Shown here piece after piece: positions 25,012 to 35,944 of a stretch of DNA of 64,000 nucleotides. The translations under genes were made by a program, and so were the position numbers. Position 1 is the first letter of the stretch; each line of letters opens with the position of its first letter. The DNA lies in the NCBI RefSeq assembly GCF_032854445.1, contig NC_088302.1, positions 34,753,979 to 34,817,978 of the forward strand. Reading direction: 5' to 3'. The notes below the pieces were generated by a model that was given only the letters and a program-made list of their open reading frames with translations, did not search any database and was not told where the DNA came from. The DNA is from Liolophura sinensis. Its lineage: Eukaryota > Mollusca > Polyplacophora > Chitonida > Chitonidae.

Positions 25012-27026
25012 ATATACATTTATGTGTCGTGTGTATATATGTGTAGAGTGCATATGTGTGTCTTCGCAAACTTGACGAACTTGCAAACAATTACTCTTAC
25101 AAATTTAGAACTTATCATCTGACGAATGCAGTTTAGGGGGTTTTGTCTTGTCCGTTTCTTCTACGAAGCGCATTTGTCATTACGCGGCAGTTTCGCCAGC
25201 CTGGGGGGTGACAGGTTTGCGCGGTAAACCAGTTTTATATATAGTATGTTCTTCTACTTGAACGGCATTGATTATGAGATCTCATTGTGTAAGGGGACAA
25301 ACAAGTTTTTCCTGCACATCCTTTTCACTCACATTTTCTTGTAAAGTATGTAGATGCAATTGCTGAGGACATGCTGTTTCGCTTGAATACAATATTATAC
25401 AATGACCGTGACTAATGACTGTAAAATAGCTTGTGAGCCAGCTGGGTGGCCGACTGGAGAATATTTAAACAAACCCTATAGGGGATTTTTTAAGGTGGCA
25501 AAAAGTCTTACATACATGTGGAGCGAAGAAAAAAAAACCTTCGTTTTAGTTGAAAGAGCATAGCATAGTTATGTTCAGACCTAATGACACAAACTATACA
25601 TCATACTGATATGGTTTATTAAGATTTGCGCCGCTATGCCACCCCCGTCACCTTTCATGCCTGCGATTTCGCTTAGTGCTCCCATTACCGTATATTATAT
25701 TGAGCGATGACACTTAAAAATTCTGCCGCGGGGATTTGGACTGGAGAGCTAAAACGAGACACCCTCGCGGCCATGCCCACACGCCTCTCGACCAGCCCTG
25801 CATTGCGGTTCCCATACCTAGACCATTAACCAGAGATGGTTATCGTTCTATTTTAAAATCCGGTTTAACCAATGGTTATTGTCCATTTGATTGGATTGTC
25901 ATTTAATGTCATCAAGGTCACCGCGTCAAGGTGGAAATGCCAAGGTACAGGTGCAACAGGAACTGCAGAAATCACTCGATTTGAAAATAATTTTTTTTTA
26001 ATCATTTTTAGTGGCCTATTTTCTGGTCGCTTAAGGCAAGCGCCAAGTGAGCCGGCGGCTTGCGTTTCTTGGCGAAATGCTGTGTATATTCAACCTAGAC
26101 TGTTGTCGAGCGAGTCTTCACACGTGTACGTGTAACTACATGTTTCTAAGGACGTGCGCATATCAGCAAACAAAAACTGACAGACATCTGTGGCCTTTTT
26201 AATCCAGAACCTCTTTGTTCGTCTTGGTGTCTGATGCCGAATACTCCATGACAAAATTCTTTACTACATATATCTAATGCGGCAGACTGTTAATCTAGTT
26301 AATGCATTCCAGTGTGAAAGTATAAGCCCTATATAATACTTTTTCACCTTTGTTGTCCAGATAAATCATAAATGATTTTAATTAATCGTTTTTTGGGCCT
26401 GTTTCTCTTGAAAAATATTCGTTCCGGTTTCATGGATATTTGTGAAGAACGACGTAATGTACTGATGCAAGTGCCGAGGCAGGCTAGGAATTTGGACTTT
26501 GGCTCGGAGCTAAATTTAGGCGGAACTGTATAAACATAAAAACGTTTCCCGCCAAGAATGTGAAACAAAAACTGAGCTTTACTGAGGCAGACGAGGAAAA
26601 AAAAGTTTTTTTGTATATACATCAGTTGAGAGTAATTAAGCTACTGAACTAAATGCAGACATGTGAAAGTTAACTCTCAAATCGGCTAATCATATTTTAT
26701 GACATTAAGAGATAATGAAGCAGGGGCTGTATTAAGATAATTAAAACTAATTTCATCACGGTGCCTTGAAAACATTCCGTCTCTTTTCAGCTAGTGGAAG
26801 ATTTCTTACTTGATAAACAAGATATGTTACACGAAATAGTAGAAGATTGATAAAATGAAAAGTTATAATGATTGGTAATTAGCTTGTAGGATTTGTTTAG
26901 GGCATCAGCCTCAACACACCGCTGATGATTTGTCAACATGATAACGTATCCTGTATAACTGCCAAGGCAGTTGCAGTCATATTTTATAACGTCTATACAC
27001 AAATCATTTAATATTCATTACCACAT
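25012..27026. other. Intergenic, no gene recognised
   Basis: Sequence with normal CpG. Open frames below 95 codons have no recognisable domain. Nothing else supportable was seen. Confidence 0.4.
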
Positions 27027-27269
27027 GACCGGCCCGGATAGCACAGTTGGTAGAGCGTCCGCTTCGGGACCGGTAGATCCAGGATCAACCCTTGGTCGAG
27101 TCACACCTAAGACTTTAAATCAGTGATGCAGCACTAAATAAAAGAGCGGTGGAAATCCGTCCTGCAACAAGGAGGCACATTACACGTGCATGCACCCTAA
27201 TGATTCATTCGTCGTCATATGACTGAAAAATTGTTGAGTACGACGTTAAACCCCAAGCACTCACTCACT
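27027..27269 (+). mobile_element. Second SINE family (tRNA head, ACTC tail)
   Basis: The head GGCCCGGATAGCACAGTTGG then TAGAGCG is a clear tRNA-type A box. The body ends TTGAGTACGACGTTAAACCC followed by (ACTC)n. A perfect 11-bp target duplication CATTACCACAT lies at 27016-27026 and 27270-27280. It lacks an internal segment of about 110 bp that is present in the copy at 49253. Confidence 0.88.
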
Positions 27270-27305
27270 CATTACCACATATTTTAATTAATGAAAAGAA
27301 AACGA

Positions 27306-27502
27306 GGTGATCGAGGTGGTTAGCACGCCGGCGTGACTCAAAGACCCAAGAACCTCTCACCACTGCGGACGCTGTGAGTTCCATTCCAGCTCATACTGGC
27401 TTCCTCTCCGGCTGCACGTGGGAAGGTCTGCCAGCAACAAGCTGATAGCCGTGCTCTGATCGGTCTCCTCCCACCATAAAATAAATAAATAAATAAATAA
27501 TA
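27306..27502 (+). mobile_element. SINE (main family), internally deleted
   Basis: The tRNA-like head and first half are followed directly by CTCCCACCATAAAATAAATA; the core between is missing. A perfect 12-bp duplication AAAAGAAAACGA lies at 27294-27305 and 27503-27514. It sits only 25 bp from the end of the preceding SINE's duplication. Confidence 0.85.
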
Positions 27503-27514
27503 AAAAGAAAACGA

Positions 27515-28914
27515 TTGTTCTACACGTACAAATCGTCCAGTTCTTGTCGAAGTATCGGGATTTGCTGATAGAAGGTTGCACATTTCCACGGAGTAACTAA
27601 TGGTTTACACTATTAACCCGTCTGTTATGGTGTTTGTTAGATATACTTTCAAACGACAATATAAATATTATAAACATAAAGTTTTATTGAAGTCTGCCAA
27701 TGTCACATTTTAAAATACATTTGTATTATACAAATAAACACCCTGTTGTTAAACTGGATGAGGACTCACTTAACAATTCTTCGGTGTGAACGCCTTTATG
27801 AAATTTATTGGCCCCTGAAGCCAAATGACGCGTTTATTCTTAGTTAAGCGATGCCTCGATTTTCGTGTTTACAAACGATAAGGATGACTTTACTTATAAA
27901 ACTGTAGTATAAGGTTTCTGTCGCCGTTGGTGTCTCCCGTTTGTCTTCGCCGATTATACTGAGGAAGGCTGAAAATGTCTCCAAACGTTTCTGTCCTGTA
28001 TCTGTCGATATTCGCGAACATTTATGAATCCATATTCTGTTACGTATAACTACCAAAATTTAATGGATTGTTTGTACTACATAGTCAAGCTGTACATAAA
28101 AATTTCCTTTTTTTTGTTTTGGTAAATTTGCTGACAGGCCAACATGTATAAAAATTAACAACGGAAAAAAAATTACCGTTATTTATGCTGGGTAATGTCC
28201 AAGATAATGCTGAAATAGCCTAAAACCCTCACCATTTATCCATTTAAAAAGGATAGCCTGCTTATGTGTAAGTACACTAGATAAATAAACTAAAAGGGAA
28301 TAAGAATGCGTGCAACCAAAGGAATACTTTGATTCCTCTAACACTAAAATGGAGAGAAAATGCATTATACTACTAAAACAAAGATATAAGAAATGCTATA
28401 CGCAAAAAAAGTTATTTAGGAACTTAACGAGATGAGAAATAATCGGGTTATTATCAGCAATGATAAAACCAGAAGCGAAATAAAGTCGTTTATTTCTCTA
28501 TCTCCCTCCAGGCGATGCCTCCCCTTAGTGGACGAGACCCTTAACTTGTTCCTCATTGCTAGTGTTTTCCCCGGTATGTATAAGTTGTCTTGTTTTATTC
28601 CACTCTTCTAGGTCACATTACCTTAAATTATTTGTCAGAGACTAATTTATACCGTTCACGGAGATGCACTAATTCATACAAAGGAGAATCCCGTTAATTG
28701 AGTTTACAAGTACTGGTGTGACCTTCTTCTGGTGAGGTGTGATGTTGTCCCCTGTGATGTACTTATATCGGAGGTGTGGTTGTTTCCCTTGAATGTGTAC
28801 AACATTCCCGCACCCACCCATCTTGACCGCTCATGGATGAGTAAAATAACCATATGATGTTGTAAACAGAAAAGAGAACACCAATCAGACAAAAACTGAA
28901 TTTTGTTGACTTGA
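27515..28914. other. Intergenic, no gene recognised
   Basis: AT-rich sequence with scattered short open frames. From about 28700 to 28800 there are two or three very degenerate units (GGTGTGATGTTGTCCCC-like) of the 36-bp minisatellite that dominates 29545-30215. Confidence 0.4.
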
Positions 28915-28984
28915 TATGATCATATGGTCATATGACTGAAATATGGTAAAGTACGACGTTAAATCACAAGCACTCACTCACTCT
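28915..28984 (+). mobile_element. 3' fragment of second SINE family
   Basis: GGTCATATGACTGAAATATG, then AGTACGACGTTAAATCAC and a tail (CACTCACTCACTC), equivalent to the last 60-70 bases of the copies at 27027 and 49253. Confidence 0.7.
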
Positions 28985-28993
28985 TCACGAGAT

Positions 28994-29165
28994 CAGATGG
29001 TTGTGTATTTGGTTAGGAGTTATAGTTTCCCTGGGTTGTATGCTTATCAAGATGTGGTTGTTGCCTTTGGGTTGTACACTTGGTTAGGTGTGATAGTTTC
29101 CTCTGGGTTGTACACTTGTCGAGGTGTGATGACTTCCGGTTGGTTGTACTTTGGAATATGTGTGA
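28994..29165 (+). repeat. Degenerate 36-bp minisatellite units
   Basis: Four to five diverged units (GGTTGTACACTTGGTTAGGT and relatives) match the larger array downstream. They are separated from it by about 380 bp of unrelated sequence. Confidence 0.65.
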
Positions 29166-29544
29166 TGGTTTCTTTTTTTATATATAGTCTTTATTTTGTA
29201 GTCTTTGGGACCACAATAAGCTGTGACTTATACTGTGACCCATTTGGTGAATACAAGGATTTGACAGCTAAATAACTGTATGTGTGTGTATATATACAAT
29301 GTAATCAGACTAACGAATTACATGTGCAAGAGAAAGTGCTTTTGGTGGGAACGTGGAGTGCTGAATGGGCTACATATCAATAGTTTCAAAATGGACGATA
29401 TAATATAGACATGTGCTTTAATAAATAGGAAATATTTCAATATTTTGGGAAATTTCCTAAAATTATACAGCTAAATATGTAAATAGGATATTTGCAAATT
29501 ACAGATGTTTTTGTCTCTTGGAGTAAAGCGTGAGACTGATGAGG

Positions 29545-30215
29545 GTTTCCTCCGGATTGTACGCCTCCCTAGGTGTGACTTGCTGTGGGTGCACACTTGG
29601 GTAGGTGTGATGGTTTCCTGTGGATTGTACACTTGGATGGATGCGATGACTTCCTGTGGGTTGTACGCTTGGCTAGGTATGATGACTTCCTGTGAGTTGT
29701 ACACTTGGTAAGGTGTGATGGTTTCCTATGGGTTGTACTCTTGGCTAGGTGCTATGACTTTATGTGGGTTGTACACTTGGTAAGGTGTGATGGTTTCCTA
29801 TGGGTTGTACTCTTGGCTAGGTGCGATGACTTTATGTGGGTTATACACTTGGTAAGGTGTGATGGTTTCCTATGGGTTGTACTCTTGGCTAGGTGCGATG
29901 ACTTTATGTGGGTTGTACACTTGGCTAGGAGCGATGACTTCATGTGCGTTGTACGCTTGGCTAGGTGCGAAGACTTCCAGTGGGTTGTACACCTGGCTAG
30001 GTGTGATGTCTTCAGGTGGGCTGTTCACTTGGATAAGTGTGATGACGTCCAGTTGGTTGTACACTTGGATAGGTGCGATGACTTTCTGTGAGTTGTACGC
30101 TTGGCTGGGTATGATGGTTTCCCCTGGGTTGTACACTTGGATACGTGTGATGGTTTCCTGTGGGTTGTACACTTGAACAAGTGCGATGGTTACCCCTGTG
30201 ATTATAGGTTGTGCT
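29545..30215 (+). repeat. 36-bp minisatellite, about 18 units, open on both strands
   Basis: The unit runs GGTGTGATGGTTTCCTATGG then GTTGTACACTTGGTAA. Neighbouring units alternate, giving a 72-bp higher-order period in the centre. Because 36 is a multiple of three, several frames stay open. Plus gives 12-residue repeats like MTSCGLYTWLGA; minus gives repeats like YNPHKVIAPSQV. No start context, splice sites or flanking exon were found, so it is called a repeat and not a gene. Degenerate units trail to about 30390. Confidence 0.85.
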
Positions 30216-30429
30216 TAATGCCTGGTTTTCTTTGGGGTGAACTTGTGACGCTGTATGCAATCTACCCGGTTTCCTTGGGGTGTACTTGACGATGTGTTCA
30301 ACGCCTACTTTCACTTAGGACATAGTTGGCGATGTGTGTAATGTACCTAGTTTATGTTCTTAGCGATGCGTGTAACGTCTGGTTTCCTTGAGGTAAGTAA
30401 CATACCAGTAGTAAACTATTTATCAGCAA

Positions 30430-30518
30430 CTGAATAAATATATTTATTTGTCGATTTTGTTGTTCAACGCCATACTCAGAAAACGGCGGCCAGTATTTAT
30501 GAGTAGAGGAAAGTCCCA
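30430..30518 (-). mobile_element. Decayed SINE fragment (main family)
   Basis: TATTTATTTGTCGATTTTGT, then CAACGCCATACTCAG, CGGCGGCCAGTATTTATG and AGTAGAGGAAAG follow the order of the family tail and core with deletions. Confidence 0.5.
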
Positions 30519-30521
30519 GAA

Positions 30522-30692
30522 GCCGATTCCATAAAAGCAATTTTGGACTTAAGCCCAAACTTAAGTCCAAATTTAAAAGCTTCATATAATCCGCAACTTA
30601 AGGTCAGTGGGGTTTGTCTTAACTTAAATCGTGTACAGTGTTTTCAATTTTAAATCACATTTCAAATTTCAAACTGGTTTCGTGCAATCGGC
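30522..30692. mobile_element. MITE-like palindromic element
   Basis: The ends are inverted repeats: GCCGATTCCATAAAAGCAAT against the reverse complement of the right end, GCCGATTGCACGAAACCAGT. The interior contains the short palindrome GGACTTAAG...CTTAAGTCC. There is no coding capacity and no clear target duplication. Confidence 0.5.
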
Positions 30693-32297
30693 CTCAGGTG
30701 TAATACACTTACCTTCACTTAGTAACAGATGAGCATTTCCACGCGTGACTTACATATATGCACACTTACACTGGTGGAAGACAAACGCTCTTCAACGAAT
30801 GTAAAACCGCTTAATAAACCGCGTATTGTCACCTAGGCTCTAAGAACAGCGAAAGCGGTGGCGTGCGCAAATTCCCTGCCCATGCAAGACAGGATTTGGA
30901 CTAGCACAGACTGTAAAGGCTAGCCCTAGAATTGTGCTAGGTTTGGACCCTCTGACCAAACAATTTACATACAAATTCCTGTAACCTCTCGACCACGGTT
31001 CAATCCCTCATAGGTAAATGTGCAAAATTGGTACGTGTGCAAGTACATGCATGTGACGCTCTAAGAGAAATATATATTCACACGTTGCTGAAAGTATGCA
31101 TGCATGGTTGAACATTTATAAGCATTGTAAATATACAGGTAATGTTGTTAAGGTATGTATATTAAATATCATATGCCTTTGAATAAAAGCTGCTCGGCGA
31201 GTTTTAATGTTTATGGCATTATGGTAATTACAATAAATAATCATAATTACAGCCAACAAAGAGGCTTTTATGTGTCGCGTATTTGACTGGCGTGTGCCGA
31301 TGTGCTCATTGTATGAAATCACCGAAACCTGCTAACTGAAGTAAGTGCTTTTATATCTATCAGAAGCAAAGACCTTCCACAAATATTTTTCAGCTTGGAG
31401 ATAAACTTTATGTATGTCTTCTTTTAAAATGTTTCATCAAGATAGGTGTCACCTTCGCGTGAGTTGGGCTGTAGTTGTTTAGTCCTTGATTACAAACATA
31501 AAACTTGACCCTTTTTTCACGTTCTTTTGAAGGTGGTCTATAACAACTCAGTGGTTGTCTTCCGAGGCAATGGTAATGGTTAATTAGTTATCACGTGACA
31601 TCTGTTTTCTGTCCACTCTTTATGACTCGGAGACTTTTACGAGAGCCAGGGCATGTCACCTGAGGACCTATGTGAGGTACCGGTACATATTTTTCTTTCT
31701 TTTTCCCTTTCCCTTGTCTCCTTTGTCCCCACACCCCTTGACCTCACACTCCCGGCATTATTAGAACTAATCTCATTCTCGTCACAGCTCGAGAGTGTAT
31801 TAACCAGGTTCACACCAGCGAGATGGCAATCAGCGCAGATCCTCTTCAGCATTGTCAATAAAAACAATTAACATTTCATAAATGACATACTGTTTTCTAA
31901 TTCAAAATATGCTCTCAAATAAAGGGTTTACTTAATTAAGGAAAACGGGTGGTTGTATTTCTCACTCCTCCATCGCCTCCCCCCCCCCCCCCTTCTGCTC
32001 AACGTTTATCGTTGTCTTTTCTTAATTAATTTCGTATCTATAGAATATCTCAACTAATATATTTTCCATTCATAACGGTAGGATAAAAGTGACGTAAGAT
32101 CTGCTTATACACGATAACGTTTTACAGGCGCTCGTGGAATATCCTCTATTTGTCAACCCATGGCACCCTACTGTTTTACTCGGTATAAGCTGTATTGAAA
32201 ACTATATAATTTGATCCATGACGCAGTGAAAACAAAACATTTTCTTTGTTTTATGTCATTTTTTTGAGAGACGGAGAGACATAATATTCCAACAATT

Positions 32298-32299
<2 letters not shown>
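30693..32299. other. Intergenic, no gene recognised
   Basis: Mixed sequence with a poly-C run at about 31980 and no supportable feature. The small open frames on both strands around 31640-31870 overlap each other and have no recognisable similarity. Confidence 0.4.

Positions 32300-32351
<52 letters not shown>
32300..32351. repeat. (AT)n microsatellite
   Basis: About 25 uninterrupted AT dinucleotides. The overlapping YIYIYI open frame is an artefact. Confidence 0.98.
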
Positions 32352-32357
<6 letters not shown>

Positions 32358-32434
32358 TACCCAATCAATCATTTCCAGAAATTTTCCAGAAATTATCCGT
32401 TTTTGTCTGTTTATCTTTTACTGTATCACGTAAC

Positions 32435-32804
32435 TGAGGGCCTGCGTGGCCGAGGGGTTAGCACCCCAGTGCGTAGCTCTGTGATCGGTTGGGCATGTTC
32501 CCAGCTTATAGTTTCCACATTAAACTGTATTTCTGAAAGCTAAGCTGGGAAGAATTAAACAGATCTCAGATCTAGCCAGCGCTGCGCAATGACCCAGGTG
32601 CCTCCCACCAATGCGGTTGCTGTGAGTTCAAGTCCAGTTCATGGTGGCTACCTGTCAAGCCGTACCTTGGAAGGTCTTCCATCAACCTGCGAGTGGTCGT
32701 GGGTTTCCCCCGGGCTTTGTCCGGTTTCCTCCCACCATAATGCTGGTCGCATAAGTGAAATATTTTTGAGTACGAAAGAAAACACCAATAAATAAATAAA
32801 TATT
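32435..32804 (+). mobile_element. SINE (main family) with a 105-bp insert in its tRNA head
   Basis: The head GCGTGGCCGAGGGGTTAGC is interrupted after CAGTGCG (about 32474) and resumes at CTGCGCAATGACCCAGG (about 32581). The rest of the body and the tail are typical. The short duplication ACGTAAC lies at 32428-32434 and 32805-32811. The insert carries a perfect 10-bp inverted repeat (TCCCAGCTTA at 32499-32508, TAAGCTGGGA at 32541-32550). Confidence 0.8.
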
Positions 32805-35800
32805 ACGTAACAAATACTGACTGAATGATACGAATCAATTCTGAGACAAAACTGTTCCAATATGATGGTTTAGTTAGATTTACTTGTGGCTACCATCAGA
32901 AATTTTAGAAATATAATTACTCTCTTTGTGGATACTAATACCAAGGGTGGATGATACAAAATCTGTTTATGATTTTGATGATTTATGTTTACGTATCAGA
33001 CATATATCATTGCGATATATATATCAGAAGACCACATCTTGGCATCTGTCATATGACAACTGCATTTGAACACCAAAAAAAAAAAAACTTTGTAGTGAAA
33101 GCCGCTTATAATGGACTCATGATATACGAAATATTTTCTGCTGTGGTCAATTAGTGGGGCATGCGTGCCAGGTGCTTAAAAAAAAACTAGTTCAACGACC
33201 AGTGGTGTTGGCTTGAAGTGCTGGGTAAATAACCGCGCGACACCATGGTTGCAGTATCCATAATGCCTTGCGAAAAAAATCCACTTATCACATATCTTAA
33301 CCACATTATATTAAATCAGTGTAATATAATATTGCAAACAAACCACAGACTTCACTACTCAAATTGACATCTTCACTGAAATACCAAAGACACATACATT
33401 TAGCACACTGTCGTGTGCACTATATGACCCACAGACAGCATATATCAGGATTTGTCGAGCAAAGGGAAAGCCCATAAACTAGAAGGCCCCTCCGACAGCG
33501 CAATCCTCCCTCACAGCTAAATATTCAGCTAAATTCCCATACTAGAGACAAAGCTACAATACAATGCACTTCCGTCCCATCTGCCAGTTGTGAAGGATAG
33601 TTTACAAAAAGTTCAGAATCCGTACACCGATATGGATCACCACCAAAATTTCATGGAATGGTAGTGAGCGTAAGCCTCACCTGTAAACAAGGTTTCATCC
33701 GAATCCCTGCATATCATTTACTGTTAAGTTAGAAACGCAAGCAGAAAAACTTCAACACACCACAGACGCCCACATATTACCAATAAACAATTATCATTAT
33801 ACAAAAGAATTCAACTATAAAAAGCCAACGAAGGATTGGAAGTTTTAATTTAATAATTACTCATGATTGCACTGCGGTAAACCACGAATCATTTCTTCTC
33901 ACCACTGTTAGGTGTGGCTTAAAGCAGTTCGTGAATAAATTGAAACAAAACGTTTAAAATACCGCATGCGTGCTAATGGACATGCGAATGACTGTCACTT
34001 TCCTGATGTTGAACAATTTCCTGATAGGTTTAATGTTTGGTGTCGCAGCCTGTAACACCCACTCCGAGATTACACAATAGTTACACACTACAGGATCCAC
34101 CCAAATATCACGAGCGAAGATGTATTTGCATTTATTGAGCATGATACAGTGGACAAAAATATACCCTGAGAAAATTTTACGTAAGACCAAATATGAATAT
34201 TCATTGTATACATTTTTCATTGTCTACACGGGATGGTGAATAGACAGGAGGACAAATATACTCGCATGATATTATTTTGGGAAGAACAGTGCACGACTAC
34301 AAATGTAGGCCCATCGAAGCCTACACATATGTATAGTTTGCACAACAGAATAGAATAAAACAAAACAGAACACGTGTTTTTCGCCTCAATACAACTCCAT
34401 ACACGGTGTATATCCTTATACAAAAAGCATTCCCAACCTGTCCTTGTCACCTGTCTGTCACTAGATGGGAGTCACCTTAGTAATCTATTGTAGAAAAGTA
34501 AGGACCGCTATGGACTGATGGATTGTCTACCGTGCCTGCTTTTGCCGGAACAGATTCTCTCGTTACAACTTCTGCAACGGGAATATATACGGTTATATAA
34601 GGTTAACACCCTCTCAATATATTTACTCCTATATTGTTCAGGTGTTCTCACTGATGTGAAAGCAATAGGAAAGTTTCGAGTTGGAACTCTTTTGTCGTTA
34701 AAGGTAAACATAGTCCTATTGTATCATGTGGCTTGTAAAAAATGTTAGGCAACCTTGGTTTGCATTAATTTACCGATTAAATGTCTCACCATAGTCCAGA
34801 GGTGCAAATGACACTTATTTCCTTTAATAACTTAGTAAGTGCACAAACGTTTAGCTCCTCACTTTTCTCCATCCTTCGTCAACTCTAAATTATTCTGTGA
34901 AATGTTTTTCACACGGCCATGGTATAGTGAATGTGATCAAAAATATTTGTCTATCATTTTTGAGAGGTTAGGCCCTACATGGTACAGTTGGACTTTTTTT
35001 TAGCTGTATCGATAAAAGAGTTCTAGGAAAAGCACATCAGCAGTATTTAATCTATATTTCTTCTCGACACGCGTATTCTTGAAATATCCTTATAAATAGG
35101 CATAAGAAATTGCTACGAAAAAAAAGCCACTACTGCCTGTTCCCACCTGCATTAGTCAAATTTGATCGCCTCTTCGTCTCTGCAAGGGTGAACCCCAACT
35201 GTTCATTTCATCCTGCAGTTATCAAACCCGATGGCCGATTCATCCCTGCAATTGTCTCTGTTGCTTTTTTATTTTTTCAACCTCGATATCAAATTCCTCC
35301 CTTATTTGCCGACCCCAATTGGTGAACCCTCTGATGCCAGATACTTCACAACAACAAAAGAAAACAACCTGCCCTTGTACAGCCCCTTGCATCAACGGTA
35401 ATTTCACATCGTAAACATTCTACGGATTTACTCCAATTCTTCACCACTTTTTTTTAAACTTCTTTCCAATATAAAGAAACCGCGATGCTGTAAATTATAA
35501 GAAAAAAATCGCAGCTATACTTTTATAGCCAGTAAACTTGGATATCAAAATCTTAATGTTAAATGCCGATACACTGCATGTGTTCCCAAATCTTATTCTG
35601 AAACAGTAATGAATCTCGGCGTCATAACAGACATTCACATACCAACCGTCAAACCTAATGGGCGCGCCACCTCAATAATTGCAAGAACTATTTCCAAAAA
35701 CGATGTTTAACACAAACCAATACGTATATAAAGTATATAAAGGTAAGAAATATAAGAACGGAGTATATATAACAGAATCAGTCGACAGTTTTCACGGATG

Positions 35801-35944
35801 CCGGAAATTTAATCATTGCCAATCGCGTAAGATGTGTGTTAGTTTATAAGTTATCGTTAAAGTGAACATAAAGTCTGCCACTATATATTCATAGAAAAAT
35901 GATATAGGAAAAAATGAAAAAATGATGATACGATCAAGACTTCA
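32805..35944. other. Intergenic, no gene recognised
   Basis: AT-rich sequence. Around 35145-35260 a phrase like CCTGCAATTGTCAAACCCGA recurs two or three times with divergence, suggesting a decayed short tandem repeat. No gene was supported. Confidence 0.4.

Noticed and set aside
27027-27105. tRNA-like sequence GGATAGCACAGTTGGTAGAGCG
   Set aside because: It is the head of a SINE with target duplications. The acceptor-stem pairing of a functional tRNA is not evident.
29471-30314. Long repetitive open frames on both strands
   Set aside because: All derive from the 36-bp minisatellite. Kept as a finding but not called a gene.
32168-32368. Minus-strand open frame rich in Tyr-Ile
   Set aside because: It is the translation of the (AT)n microsatellite. 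The same applies to plus-strand frames at 55631-56012.
35110-35325. 71-codon frame with repeated VKFDRLF / VIKPDGRF-like phrases
   Set aside because: Probably a decayed short tandem repeat. The start is not supported and there is no similarity I can name.
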